64,000 nt of DNA from Nocardia exalbida NBRC 100660 (lineage in GTDB: Bacteria; Actinomycetota; Actinomycetes; Mycobacteriales; Mycobacteriaceae). Shown in pieces: positions 47,789 through 55,821 of the stretch. The position numbers and the translations under genes were made by a program. The notes beneath the pieces are model-generated. The model saw nothing but the letters and a program-made list of their open reading frames with translations, was not told where the DNA came from and did no database searches. The stretch is taken from positions 107,308 through 171,307 of the forward strand of contig NZ_BAFZ01000036.1 of NCBI RefSeq assembly GCF_000308575.1, in the 5' to 3' direction. Numbering within the stretch: the stretch's first letter is position 1; each line of letters starts with the position of its first letter.

Positions 47789-49822
47789 TCACGCACGCTT
47801 CAACCAGGACGCGTGTGAACGTGTTTCGTACGCTGCGATGAAGGCCGCAGTGAGCAGGATGTCCGTAACCACAATTCCGACGGCCACCAGGCAGTACACC
47901 CCCGCGAAGAGTGCCGAATTCGCTATGGCAATGCCAGCGAACGTTGTTATACATCCCAATATTAAACCGCACATCATTTTGCTGTGTCGGCGGAGGAACG
48001 AATAGCCGTGAATCCCTTCGAGGTAGATCCTCTTCCGATTTCGGGAGCAGTAGAGCGCAGCAAGGAACGACGATGTAACGGTCCCGGATATGACCGTGAT
48101 AGCGAGGCCGATCAGCTGGTTTCTACCGGCGGATTCGAAATCGGATATAGCTTGCAAGGATTGGTTTTTGATCGAATAATAATACTGTATCAGTGGATCT
48201 AATCCGGTTCGAACAAGCTCGCTACTCAAGTGGTCTTTGTCGATGAAGAGCACCTCGGCTGAGCTGGATTTCGCAGAGTAGAAATCATCAGACAGTAGCC
48301 GCGTCGAAGCCTCTGTCACTAATAAGACTGGATCTTCTACGAACGCGCCATCCAAGGCTGTTTCGGCCCTGTATGAGAACAAACGTTGGCCGCTTTTATA
48401 GTATATTATTCGCGGTTTTATATCGCCAACGCCGACGGGAGTCCCCTGTATCCGTTGCTGAAAGACGATCAGGTTCAGGTAGCTCTGCACAATGTCGTTC
48501 TCCTGTTCCTTCATATGATCGGGGATCAAGAGTGTCATCTGCAGATCTGAAGTGCTCACATCTCGCACACAATTATTTTGCAAGTTCAATAAGCAGTTTT
48601 CACGGAGATAGTTGTTATCGACCACGAGATCGATCGATTTTTCCACTACCAGGTCGCCTGTGGGCGACCGAATGTGCTGGCCTGCGACCAGTATTGCCTT
48701 GCCTTGCTGCTCGAACGATGAGAAGAGTCTTCTGAACTGGGCGTCCAGCCGCCGCTTCTCCGGGCCATCCGTAGTTGGTATGCCGGTTGAATGACTCACG
48801 GCCAGATAGTCGGCAGTCGCCTTCCATCGGTCCGCTGCTAGGTGCATATCCGCAAGCCGCGTAACTGTGTGGATGCCGCCTACTATCAAGACTAGTAAGG
48901 TAGCGAGAACGGCCAGCTTGGCAACGTACGCAAAGTTCAGGAGTGTGGCATCCGCTTTAGCGCCTTTCAGGTAGCGGCCATCGCTGTTCGGCAGACTGAT
49001 CGCGACCGCGATCGACATCGTCTTGACGAGTACCAGCAGCAGGACGAGGGTTCCGAAGGCGGCTAACAGAGTAGGTAGGAACGCATCGAATCGGGCGAAT
49101 TTGTTGTAGAGCCCTAGATAAGCGGCAGTAACGGTGGCAGCCGCAGCGGCGATCCCTACGCAGGTCACGACCACTTCGACGAGGCCTGAGGCGAGAATGC
49201 GAATACGTCCGTAGCCATGCAATTGCTTGACGGCATAGTCTTTGGTTGAGCTCAAGGCGGAATAGCCGACAACAAGAGCGCAGCATAGAAGTACTACGAA
49301 GAATATTGTAAGCAAGTGTGATCGGCCGAGGTTGTCCCACAGAAGCGGGCCATAATCTTGGTCCCAAATCGCTACGTTGAAACCCAATCGACTCAATTCA
49401 ACAATAGCCCCACGTTTTGCCGATTCGGTTCCGTCCACGGCGTACCGGCCACGGATATCCTCAGTGGTGATATCAGACGCAGGCCGAAATGTTGTGTGTA
49501 GTTGTGGATCAAATGTAGTGTAGGGGCCACCGGCCGTGAGTAGATGCTTACGCTCTGGGCTTCCGATGAACTCGAAAAAGACGCGATCCTTGCTACTTTC
49601 GCCGAAGCTCAGCTTGTAAATATTCACGCTGCTTCGAGCAGAAACCGCCGACAAAGAATCGTACAGGGCTGATTTGGACAGCGACCGGTCAAAATCATCA
49701 ATTACGAATTCGGTTGTTCCGCGGAGCGTCTGGGTTTGCTCCTTCATTCCGAAATAGGCAACAGATATAATCGCTGCCAAGGTGAACCCGAAGGCAATAA
49801 CAACTCGTGGAACGAGCTGCAC
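47789..49822 (-). CDS. Bacteriocin-associated FtsX-like membrane protein (DUF1430 type)
   Basis: A 677-aa integral membrane protein matching the large permease partner of lactococcin-972-type bacteriocins. One membrane helix at 8-26 precedes an outside domain (about 30-165), then three or four helices near 168-190, 215-270 and 300-320, a second outside domain (about 330-570) and three terminal helices near 573-596, 616-637 and 643-668. This is an FtsX/MacB-like plan. A Cys pair 'ENCLLNLQNNC' lies in the second outside domain. GTG at 49822 with GAGG just upstream. Codon use is AT-richer than core genes. Role: export of, or immunity to, the bacteriocin. Confidence 0.8.
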   Translation of the reverse strand: MQLVPRVVIAFGFTLAAIISVAYFGMKEQTQTLRGTTEFVIDDFDRSLSKSALYDSLSAVSARSSVNIYKLSFGESSKDRVFFEFIGSPERKHLLTAGGPYTTFDPQLHTTFRPASDITTEDIRGRYAVDGTESAKRGAIVELSRLGFNVAIWDQDYGPLLWDNLGRSHLLTIFFVVLLCCALVVGYSALSSTKDYAVKQLHGYGRIRILASGLVEVVVTCVGIAAAAATVTAAYLGLYNKFARFDAFLPTLLAAFGTLVLLLVLVKTMSIAVAISLPNSDGRYLKGAKADATLLNFAYVAKLAVLATLLVLIVGGIHTVTRLADMHLAADRWKATADYLAVSHSTGIPTTDGPEKRRLDAQFRRLFSSFEQQGKAILVAGQHIRSPTGDLVVEKSIDLVVDNNYLRENCLLNLQNNCVRDVSTSDLQMTLLIPDHMKEQENDIVQSYLNLIVFQQRIQGTPVGVGDIKPRIIYYKSGQRLFSYRAETALDGAFVEDPVLLVTEASTRLLSDDFYSAKSSSAEVLFIDKDHLSSELVRTGLDPLIQYYYSIKNQSLQAISDFESAGRNQLIGLAITVISGTVTSSFLAALYCSRNRKRIYLEGIHGYSFLRRHSKMMCGLILGCITTFAGIAIANSALFAGVYCLVAVGIVVTDILLTAAFIAAYETRSHASWLKRA

Positions 49823-49845
49823 AGCACCTCATCTCTCTGTCGAGT

Positions 49846-49903
49846 GGCCGGCCTACTGGCTCGAGCGCCTATGGACATACCCAGAAAAAAATGTAGGCCG
49901 GCC
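49846..49903 (-). promoter_or_regulatory. Stem-loop between bacteriocin and permease genes
   Basis: GGCCGGCCTAC (49846-49856) and GTAGGCCGGCC (49893-49903) are perfect 11-bp complements around a 36-nt loop that contains a run of seven T on the minus strand. Lying between the precursor stop and the permease start, it can partly terminate the transcript or protect its 3' end, giving more precursor than transporter. Confidence 0.6.
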
Positions 49904-49945
49904 TTTGATCGACTGCTGATGCAAATCTACCAGTGCGTTGTGTGT

Positions 49946-50290
49946 CTAGCGCTCGTTATCAGAGGAGATGCTCCCACTACCACCGTTCTTTACATCATAG
50001 AATGCTTCATTGCCGGTCAGGCACCTACTTTGATATGACACTGCGAGGGTGCCGCCGTCGTACCAGCCAGACCGCTGCGTTCCATTGCAATTGCGTACGG
50101 CCGAGGAGTGTACTCGACTGCCGTGGCTATATTCCGAGAAGTTGTATGTGGGGTACTGACCGTTGTCAGTCCCGTACTTCCACGTTCCGCCATCTACATG
50201 CTTGACGCCGGCGTTACCTACACCCATACCGAGGCCGAGGCCGGCAATGGCGATAAGTCCGGCGACAGCAGTCTTCTTCATCGTCAGCAT
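49946..50290 (-). CDS. Lactococcin-972-family bacteriocin precursor
   Basis: A 114-aa secreted peptide precursor. Residues 1-28 are a Sec signal peptide (basic 'MLTMKK', hydrophobic core, cleavage near 'GVGNAG'). The mature part matches lactococcin 972 in order: 'GGTWKYGT', 'EYSHGSRVHSSAVRN', 'TQRSGW', then 'CLTGNEAFYD'. Lactococcin 972 binds lipid II and blocks septum formation in sensitive Gram-positive cells. Here two Cys occur in the mature peptide ('RNCNG' and 'SRCLT'), absent from lactococcin 972 as I recall it. ATG at 50290 has GGGGAG 8 nt upstream; an ATG at 50281 is an alternative. The permease and ATPase genes follow. Confidence 0.85.
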   Translation of the reverse strand: MLTMKKTAVAGLIAIAGLGLGMGVGNAGVKHVDGGTWKYGTDNGQYPTYNFSEYSHGSRVHSSAVRNCNGTQRSGWYDGGTLAVSYQSRCLTGNEAFYDVKNGGSGSISSDNER

Positions 50291-50337
50291 TCGAGATTCT
50301 CCCCTTCAAGAATGATGCGCTTGTGACATCGCGTAAC

Positions 50338-50366
50338 AGGCTAACAAGAGGCTCATTCAAGGTCAA
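50338..50366 (-). promoter_or_regulatory. Sigma-70-type promoter of the bacteriocin operon
   Basis: On the minus strand, TTGACC (50361-50366) and TAGCCT (50338-50343) are separated by exactly 17 nt. The transcript would start near 50331, giving a leader of about 40 nt before the precursor ATG. Confidence 0.65.
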
Positions 50367-50811
50367 ACTTTTAAACCGGTTGCGACACTCGGTACTTCGA
50401 ACGGTTTCCGGGTGTCAGGCAGCCGAAATCATACGGCGGAGTCAGCGGTGGACTCGTCGTTTCGCACTGTGCGCTTCCATGCCAACGGCTGTCACCGTCA
50501 GCTGTGCCGACTATGCGTTCATGGCGGGCACCTTGCGCTTCCGGACACTGTGGGTCATCCCTCCTGAGTCATCTTTCAGAGGGTTTGACGCGCCGAGTCC
50601 CGGATCGGTTCCGTCGATCTTGCCTATCTCTCCGGTGTCGCCGCTACGCATGCTGTGGCGCGCCACGGAGACGCAATGAGCCCAGCAGAGGTGTTGGGGC
50701 GTGTGGCCTGGAAAAGGAAGGGCGCGTCGAGTGCCGACGAAAGCGGGTGAGGCCTGGGTGTGCTGGCCGACGGACTCGTCTCCGCCTAGACCTAGACCGC
50801 TCCGTCCCGGG
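50367..50811. other. Gene-free stretch beside the bacteriocin island
   Basis: Composition changes from AT-richer to the normal high GC across this stretch. No frame shows a recognisable protein or ribosome binding site. TAGACCTAGACC is a small tandem at about 50787-50798. Confidence 0.4.
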
Positions 50812-50878
50812 TCAGACTGGATGCCCCTGAGGTGTCGGATCGAGGCCTCCGATGTCAGACCGGATGCCCTTGAGGTGT
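50812..50878. repeat. 24-bp direct repeat duplicating the trehalase gene 3' end
   Basis: 50812-50835 and 50855-50878 match at 22 of 24 positions (core GGATGCCC then TGAGGTGT). The right copy contains the trehalase stop codon and last codons; the left copy is outside the gene. They are 43 bp apart, at the edge of the AT-richer bacteriocin island. Confidence 0.65.
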
Positions 50879-52855
50879 GTGCGCGGGCTGGAAGCGGCCC
50901 GCGTGCCGGGAGTCCTCGGCGCGGATCACGTGGGTGACGGCGTTGATCAGCGCCAGGTGGGTGAACGCTTGCGGGAAGTTGCCGAGGTGACGGCCGCTGC
51001 GCGGATCGATCTCCTCGGCGTACAACCGAAGCGGGCTGGCGAAGCCGAGCAGTCGCTCGCACAGGTGCCGGGCCCGCTGGCTCTCCCCGATCTCCACCAG
51101 CGCGGAGACCAGCCAGAAGGAGCAGATGGTGAACGCTCCTTCGGTGCCGCTCAAACCGTCGTCGGTGGTCTCGGTCCGGTACCGCAGCACCAAGCCGTTC
51201 TCGGTGAGCCGGTCGGCGATGGCCAGCACGGTGGCGCGCACGCGGTCGTCCTCGGGCGGCAGGAAGCGGGTGAGCACCACGAGCAGCAGCGAGGCGTCCA
51301 GGGTGTCACCGCCGTAGACCTGGGTGAACACGCCTTCGGAGTTGACGCCGTTGGCCAGGACGTCGGCCTTGATCTCCTCCGCGATCGCGTACCACTCCTC
51401 GGCGTGCTCGTACTGGCCGTGCAACTCGGCGAGTTTCGCGCCGCGATCCAGCGCCACCCAGCACATCACCTTGGACGAGGTGAAGTGCTGCGGCTCGCCG
51501 CGCACCTCCCAGATGCCCCGGTCGGGCTCCTTCCAGTGCTCGATGGCGGCGTGCACCTGGCGGACCAGCAGCGGCCACAAGGTCTCCGGCACCTGCTGGC
51601 GCGACTTCACGTGCAGGTACACCGCGTCGAGCATGGTGCCCCAGATGTCGTGCTGATCCTGCCGGTAGGCGTTGTTGCCGATGCGCACCGGCCGCGACTG
51701 GTCGTAGCCGCCGAGGTGATCGAGGATGATCTCGTCGAGCTGTCGTTCGCCGCCGATGCCGTAGAGCACCTGCAGCGGGACCGGCTCGCCGTTCTCGCCC
51801 GTGGTCGCGTCGTTGAGGAACGCGAAGAAGTCGTCGGCCTCCCGGTCCAGACCGAGGGTGTACAGACCCCACAGCGCGAAACTGGAATCCCGCACCCAGG
51901 TGTAGCGGTAGTCCCAATTACGTTCTCCGCCAGGCGTTTCCGGCAGAGATGTGGTCGGTGCCGCCATCAGGGCGCCGGTCGGGGCATAGGTGAGGCCCTT
52001 GAGGGTGAGCGCGCTGCGCTGCAGGTAGTTGCGCCACGGGTGATCGGGGAACTTGCCGAGGGTGATCCACTGCCGCCAGCACTCGGTGGTCTGCCACATC
52101 TTGTTGGCGGCCTCCTCGAAGCTGCGCGGCGCGGGCAGTTCCGACCAGGTGAGCGCGACGAACACCTCGTCGCCCTCCTTCATCCTGGTGCGGGCGCGCG
52201 CCTCCCTGCCCTCGAGTCCGAGGCGTAGATCGGTGGTGAGCACCAGGGTGGGCCCGGCGCTCGGATCGTCGCTGCGCACCGCGGTCGCCTCCTCGTACAC
52301 CTTGCCGGTGTACTCCCAGCGGGCGGTGGCCCGGTGGTAGTCGAACGCGGGCTCGCAACTCACCTCGAGCTCCACGGTGCCGTTCACGCACTTCACCGTG
52401 CGCAGCAGCTGATGCTCGGCATCCCAGTCCATCGGGGTGCGGCGATGGGTCTTGCTGCGCTGATCGTTGTTGTGCCAGCGCCCGAGCACCAGCGCGTCGC
52501 GCACGACCAGCCAGCCGGTGCCGGTCTGCCAGGTGGTCTCCAGGATCATCCCGCCGGGCAGGTAGCGGCGCGCGGCGGGCACGTTGACGCCGTATGGGCC
52601 GACCCGGAAGTGGCCCGCGCTGCGGTCCAGCATCGCCCCGAAGATGCTCGGCGAATCCGGCCGCGGCACACACATCCATTCCACCGCGCCGTTGCTGGCG
52701 ACCAGGCAACTGGTCTCGCAGTCGGACAGGAAGGCGTAGTCGTCGATCGGCGGGTAGGCGCCGTGACGGTGCGGGTAGGTCGCACCCGTCGGCTCGGCCA
52801 AGCTCGTCGGCAAGCCGTCGGAGTCGTTGAGGGTGAGGTCATCGGAGGACGCCAT
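50855..52855 (-). CDS. treH: Trehalase-like glycoside hydrolase family 15 protein
   Basis: A 666-aa GH15 enzyme. The N-terminal beta domain ('YAFLSDCETSCLVASNGAVE', 'RPDSPSIFG') precedes an (alpha/alpha)6 barrel with 'NWDYRYTWVRDSSF' near 312-325, the presumed catalytic Glu in 'KEPDRGIWEVRG' near 448, and 'GTEGAFTICSFW' near 570. In mycobacteria the GH15 enzyme between lepA and the sulfate operon is a trehalase that splits trehalose to glucose. There is no signal peptide, so it acts in the cytosol. Related GH15 proteins act on maltose or starch, so the substrate rests on synteny. Confidence 0.88.
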   Translation of the reverse strand: MASSDDLTLNDSDGLPTSLAEPTGATYPHRHGAYPPIDDYAFLSDCETSCLVASNGAVEWMCVPRPDSPSIFGAMLDRSAGHFRVGPYGVNVPAARRYLPGGMILETTWQTGTGWLVVRDALVLGRWHNNDQRSKTHRRTPMDWDAEHQLLRTVKCVNGTVELEVSCEPAFDYHRATARWEYTGKVYEEATAVRSDDPSAGPTLVLTTDLRLGLEGREARARTRMKEGDEVFVALTWSELPAPRSFEEAANKMWQTTECWRQWITLGKFPDHPWRNYLQRSALTLKGLTYAPTGALMAAPTTSLPETPGGERNWDYRYTWVRDSSFALWGLYTLGLDREADDFFAFLNDATTGENGEPVPLQVLYGIGGERQLDEIILDHLGGYDQSRPVRIGNNAYRQDQHDIWGTMLDAVYLHVKSRQQVPETLWPLLVRQVHAAIEHWKEPDRGIWEVRGEPQHFTSSKVMCWVALDRGAKLAELHGQYEHAEEWYAIAEEIKADVLANGVNSEGVFTQVYGGDTLDASLLLVVLTRFLPPEDDRVRATVLAIADRLTENGLVLRYRTETTDDGLSGTEGAFTICSFWLVSALVEIGESQRARHLCERLLGFASPLRLYAEEIDPRSGRHLGNFPQAFTHLALINAVTHVIRAEDSRHAGRFQPAHTPQGHPV

Positions 52856-52955
52856 ACCCCAATCTTCGGGCCGATGGGCGCCCGGCGTCCACCGCGCGGT
52901 TTCCCGGCTGCGCCGCCGTGGCCGACGGACTCGTGGAGCAGGCAGGCGAACCGAC

Positions 52956-52967
52956 TAGGCTGGAGCC
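52956..52967 (+). promoter_or_regulatory. -10 box of a probable leaderless small-membrane-protein transcript
   Basis: TAGGCT at 52956-52961 ends 6 nt before the GTG at 52968. Confidence 0.5.
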
Positions 52968-53246
52968 GTGCATCGCATCGCAGGTTGGTGGGACGGCTTC
53001 GAACTGTGGGTCGCGGGGCTGCCGTTCATTCCGCAGTTCCTCGTGGTCCTCGTCGGCATGGTCCCGATCAGCTTCGCCATCGCCTACGGGCTCGATCGCG
53101 TGCTGCGCGCCGTCCTGCGCATCCTGGATCGGCGGTACGCCGCCCACCCTTCGCCGAGGCGGCCCGCCCCGGCCGGCCCGCCGGTGATGCTCGAACCCGA
53201 GCAGGCGCCGGAGCAGCGCACCCCGGTGCAGAGCGGGGCACGCTGA
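52968..53246 (+). CDS. Small conserved membrane protein
   Basis: A 92-aa protein with one or two membrane helices at about 20-47 ('FIPQFLVVLVGMVPISFAIA') followed by an amphipathic Arg-rich segment and a Pro/Glu-rich cytoplasmic tail. Position between trehalase and the sulfate operon corresponds to the small membrane protein gene Rv2401A in my memory of the M. tuberculosis map. Function is unknown. Its stop overlaps the ATG of the next tiny frame (TGATG region). Confidence 0.68.
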   Translation: MHRIAGWWDGFELWVAGLPFIPQFLVVLVGMVPISFAIAYGLDRVLRAVLRILDRRYAAHPSPRRPAPAGPPVMLEPEQAPEQRTPVQSGAR

Positions 53247-53323
53247 TGCCTCGGTCGCGGGTTCAGCTCGCCCTCGTCGCCCTGCTGGTGCTCATCGTCG
53301 TCGCCTGGTTGATCGCCCGCTGA
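53246..53323 (+). CDS. 25-residue single-helix membrane microprotein
   Basis: ATG at 53246 overlaps the upstream stop by one base, and the frame encodes 'MPRSRVQLALVALLVLIVV' plus six residues ending WLIAR: a basic start, one hydrophobic helix, and a basic end. This is the typical layout of a coupled small membrane protein. Too short for confident homology; coupling and composition are the only support. Confidence 0.5.
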   Translation: MPRSRVQLALVALLVLIVVAWLIAR

Positions 53324-53536
53324 AGGTCGGCTCGCAATGCCGGCAGTGTGCGCAGCACCACGTCCGACCCGCCCAGTGACCCCGAGGTAACCAGCGCGCT
53401 GCGGTCGGCAGGGCGCTCCACCTGCGGGTACTGATGCCGTGGAACCGGGCGCGTACACGATCGAGGACGGTTGGTCATGGGATGAAACCGCCCTCTTCCT
53501 GGGACTCTTCGATTCGAACTCCGTCGTCGGCTCTGC

Positions 53537-53548
53537 TAAAGTCTGCCC
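53537..53548 (+). promoter_or_regulatory. -10 box of the leaderless sulfate-operon transcript
   Basis: TAAAGT at 53537-53542 ends 6 nt before GTG 53549, the start of the leader peptide, so the transcript should begin at or beside that codon. Confidence 0.6.
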
Positions 53549-53638
53549 GTGTCTTCGAGCGCCGTGCCGCAGGTCCGCCATGAATTGGCGTTGATTGCTG
53601 TCGGTGATCTCGCGGTCGCGGACATCTACTGTCGCTGA
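53549..53638 (+). CDS. Leader peptide of the sulfate-transport operon, ending Tyr-Cys-Arg
   Basis: A 29-aa frame: GTG at 53549, 'MSSSAVPQVRHELALIAVG' then ten more residues ending DIYCR and TGA at 53636-53638. Actinobacteria carry short leader peptides with an Arg-His block and a terminal Cys-Arg ahead of sulfate and cysteine genes, thought to sense Cys-tRNA or cysteine by ribosome stalling. A second GTG at 53564 would give 24 residues. The -10 box directly before GTG 53549 supports a leaderless message. It lies about 210 nt before subI. Confidence 0.68.
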   Translation: MSSSAVPQVRHELALIAVGDLAVADIYCR

Positions 53639-53847
53639 TCGGCAACCGGGCACGTCCGCGTCTCGTTTCCCAGTAGACCGGCGCGCTTTGCGCAGATGTG
53701 CCTGCCCTTCTCCCCATCGGCCCGTTGTGGCCGCTAGTCGCGCCGCTGCCGTATCACCCGATCGGCAGGTCTGCTGAATCAAACAGATGGTCGCCGCCAC
53801 CGATGTATTACCGGACAACTGGCGGTCCGCAGGAAAGGTCCACTTCG
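53639..53847 (+). promoter_or_regulatory. Leader region between the leader peptide and subI
   Basis: This 209-nt transcribed leader should carry the attenuation structures. A second tiny frame at about 53695-53736 (13 codons, 'MCLPFSPSARCGR') is present, along with a GCGCG-N3-TGCGC hairpin near 53680. I cannot fold it fully by eye. AGGAAAGG before 53848 is the subI ribosome binding site. Confidence 0.4.
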
Positions 53848-54894
53848 ATGGCTCGCAAATCTTGGCTTTCGCCGCGTCGACGCTACAGCGCCGTTGCCCT
53901 CGCCGCACTCGCGGCGGTCGCGCTAACCGCGTGCGGCGGCGGAGCCAGCGACACGACCGGAGGAGACCGCGCGGACGGCAGCGGCGGCACGCTGAACCTC
54001 TATGCCTACGCCGTGCCGAAGCCGGGCTTCGACAAGGTGATCCCCGAGTTCAACAAGACCGAGCAGGGCAAGGGCGTCCAGATCCAGCAGTCCTACGGCG
54101 CCTCCGGCGACCAGTCCCGCAAGGTGAAGGACGGGGCCGAGGCCGACGTCGTCAACTTCTCGGTCGAACCGGACGTCACCCGTCTCGTCGACGCGGGCCT
54201 GGTGGACGCGAGCTGGAACGCCGACGCCACCAAGGGCATCCCGTTCGGTTCGGTGGTCACGATCGTCGTGCGCAAGGGCAACCCGAAGGGCGTCAAGGAC
54301 TGGGACGACCTGCTGAAGCCGGGCATCGAGGTGGTCACCCCCAACCCGTTCAGCTCCGGTTCGGCCAAGTGGAACCTGCTCGCGCCGTACGCGGCCAAGA
54401 GTGACGGCGGCAAGAACCCGCAGGCGGGCCTGGACTACCTGAGCAAGCTGGTCTCCAAGGAGCACGTGAAGGTGCAGCCCAAGTCCGGCCGCGAGGCGAC
54501 CGAGACCTTCCTGCAGGGCACCGGTGACGTGCTGCTGAGTTACGAGAACGAGGCGATCTTCGCCGAGCGCAACGGCGACCCGATCGAGCACATCGTCCCG
54601 CCGGTCACGTTCAAGATCGAGAACCCGGTCGCGGTGCTTAAGAACAGCAAGAACCAGCAGAAGGCCGTCGCCTTCCGCGACTTCCTGTTCACCCCCGAGG
54701 GCCAGCAGGCCTGGGCCGCCGCGGGTTTCCGTCCGGTCGACCCGAAGATCGCCGCCGACCACGCCAAGGACTTCCCGACCCCGCAGAAGCTGTGGACGAT
54801 CGCCGACCTCGGCGGCTGGAAGACCGTGGACAAGGAGCTGTTCACTCCGAACACCGGCTCGGTCGCCGTGATCTACGACAACGCGACCAAGTGA
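53848..54894 (+). CDS. subI: Sulfate-binding lipoprotein SubI
   Basis: A 348-aa periplasmic-type binding protein. A basic start and hydrophobic core end in the lipobox 'VALTACGGG' with the lipidated Cys near residue 29, so it is anchored outside the cell membrane. The mature part has the sulfate-binding pattern: 'QSYGASGDQSRKVKDGAEAD', 'NPFSSGSAKWNLLAPYA' and 'GTGDVLLSYENEAIF'. It delivers sulfate or thiosulfate to the CysTWA transporter. It is first of four operon genes in the order known from M. tuberculosis. Confidence 0.95.
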   Translation: MARKSWLSPRRRYSAVALAALAAVALTACGGGASDTTGGDRADGSGGTLNLYAYAVPKPGFDKVIPEFNKTEQGKGVQIQQSYGASGDQSRKVKDGAEADVVNFSVEPDVTRLVDAGLVDASWNADATKGIPFGSVVTIVVRKGNPKGVKDWDDLLKPGIEVVTPNPFSSGSAKWNLLAPYAAKSDGGKNPQAGLDYLSKLVSKEHVKVQPKSGREATETFLQGTGDVLLSYENEAIFAERNGDPIEHIVPPVTFKIENPVAVLKNSKNQQKAVAFRDFLFTPEGQQAWAAAGFRPVDPKIAADHAKDFPTPQKLWTIADLGGWKTVDKELFTPNTGSVAVIYDNATK

Positions 54895-54930
54895 CCGGGT
54901 GACCCCCGTTACACCGGATACTGGACGACT

Positions 54931-55821
54931 GTGACAGAGAGCAGTAACGCCGGGACCGCGCAGACCGGTCCCGGCGTCTCCGACCCCGCGCGCCCGGCCC
55001 CCGGCAGGAACTGGTCGTGGCTGCGCGTGACCGGCTCGGTGGGCCCGCTCGGCATCGCCACCGCGGTGCTGTGGCTGAGCATCATCGTGCTGCTGCCGCT
55101 GGCGGCGCTCACCGTGACGAGCTTCGAGGACGGGTGGTCCGGCTTCTACGACGCCGTCACCGCTCCTGCCGCGCTGGATTCGCTGCGCATCACCGTGCTG
55201 GTCTCGGTGGTGGTGGCGGTGATCAATGTGGTGATGGGCACGCTGATCGCCTGGGTGCTGGTCCGTGACGAGTTCCCCGGCAAAAGCGTCGTCAACGCGC
55301 TGATCGACCTGCCGTTCGCGCTACCGACGATCGTCGCCAGCATCGTGCTGCTCTCGCTGTACGGTCCGCAGAGCCCGATCGACATCCACCTGAACGCCAC
55401 CCAGCCGGGCCTGGTGGTCGCGCTGGCGTTCGTCACGCTGCCGTTCGTGGTGCGTTCGGTGCAGCCGGTGCTGATCGAGGCCGACCGCGAGGTCGAGCAG
55501 GCCGCGCTCTCCCTGGGCGCGAACAACTGGACCACGTTCCGCAGTATCGTGCTGCCCGCCCTGACGCCCGCGATCATCAGCGGTGGCGGCCTGGCCTTCG
55601 CCCGCGCGATCGGTGAATACGGCTCGGTGGTGCTGATCGGCGGCGCCATCCCGCGCAAGACCGAGATGGCTTCCCAGTACATCCAGAAGCAGATCGAGAT
55701 CGACCGGCCGGTGAACGCGGCGGCCGTGTCGGTCGCGCTGCTGGCCATCTCGTTCGCGACGCTGCTCGTGCTACGGCTGCTCGCCGAACGCAGCGCGCGC
55801 AAGGAGCAGGCGGCCCGATGA
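54931..55821 (+). CDS. cysT: Sulfate ABC transporter permease CysT
   Basis: A 296-aa inner-membrane permease with about six helices. The cytoplasmic EAA loop reads 'REVEQAALSLGANNWTTFRS', which contacts the CysA ATPase. GTG at 54931 gives a 25-residue N-terminal tail before the first helix. It ends overlapping cysW by ATGA. It forms a heterodimeric channel with CysW. Confidence 0.95.
   Translation: MTESSNAGTAQTGPGVSDPARPAPGRNWSWLRVTGSVGPLGIATAVLWLSIIVLLPLAALTVTSFEDGWSGFYDAVTAPAALDSLRITVLVSVVVAVINVVMGTLIAWVLVRDEFPGKSVVNALIDLPFALPTIVASIVLLSLYGPQSPIDIHLNATQPGLVVALAFVTLPFVVRSVQPVLIEADREVEQAALSLGANNWTTFRSIVLPALTPAIISGGGLAFARAIGEYGSVVLIGGAIPRKTEMASQYIQKQIEIDRPVNAAAVSVALLAISFATLLVLRLLAERSARKEQAAR

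Noticed and set aside
53695..53736. 13-codon frame 'MCLPFSPSARCGR' as the sulfate leader peptide
   Set aside because: The frame at 53549-53638 fits the known leader type better and has its own -10 box; the short one may only be part of the structured leader.
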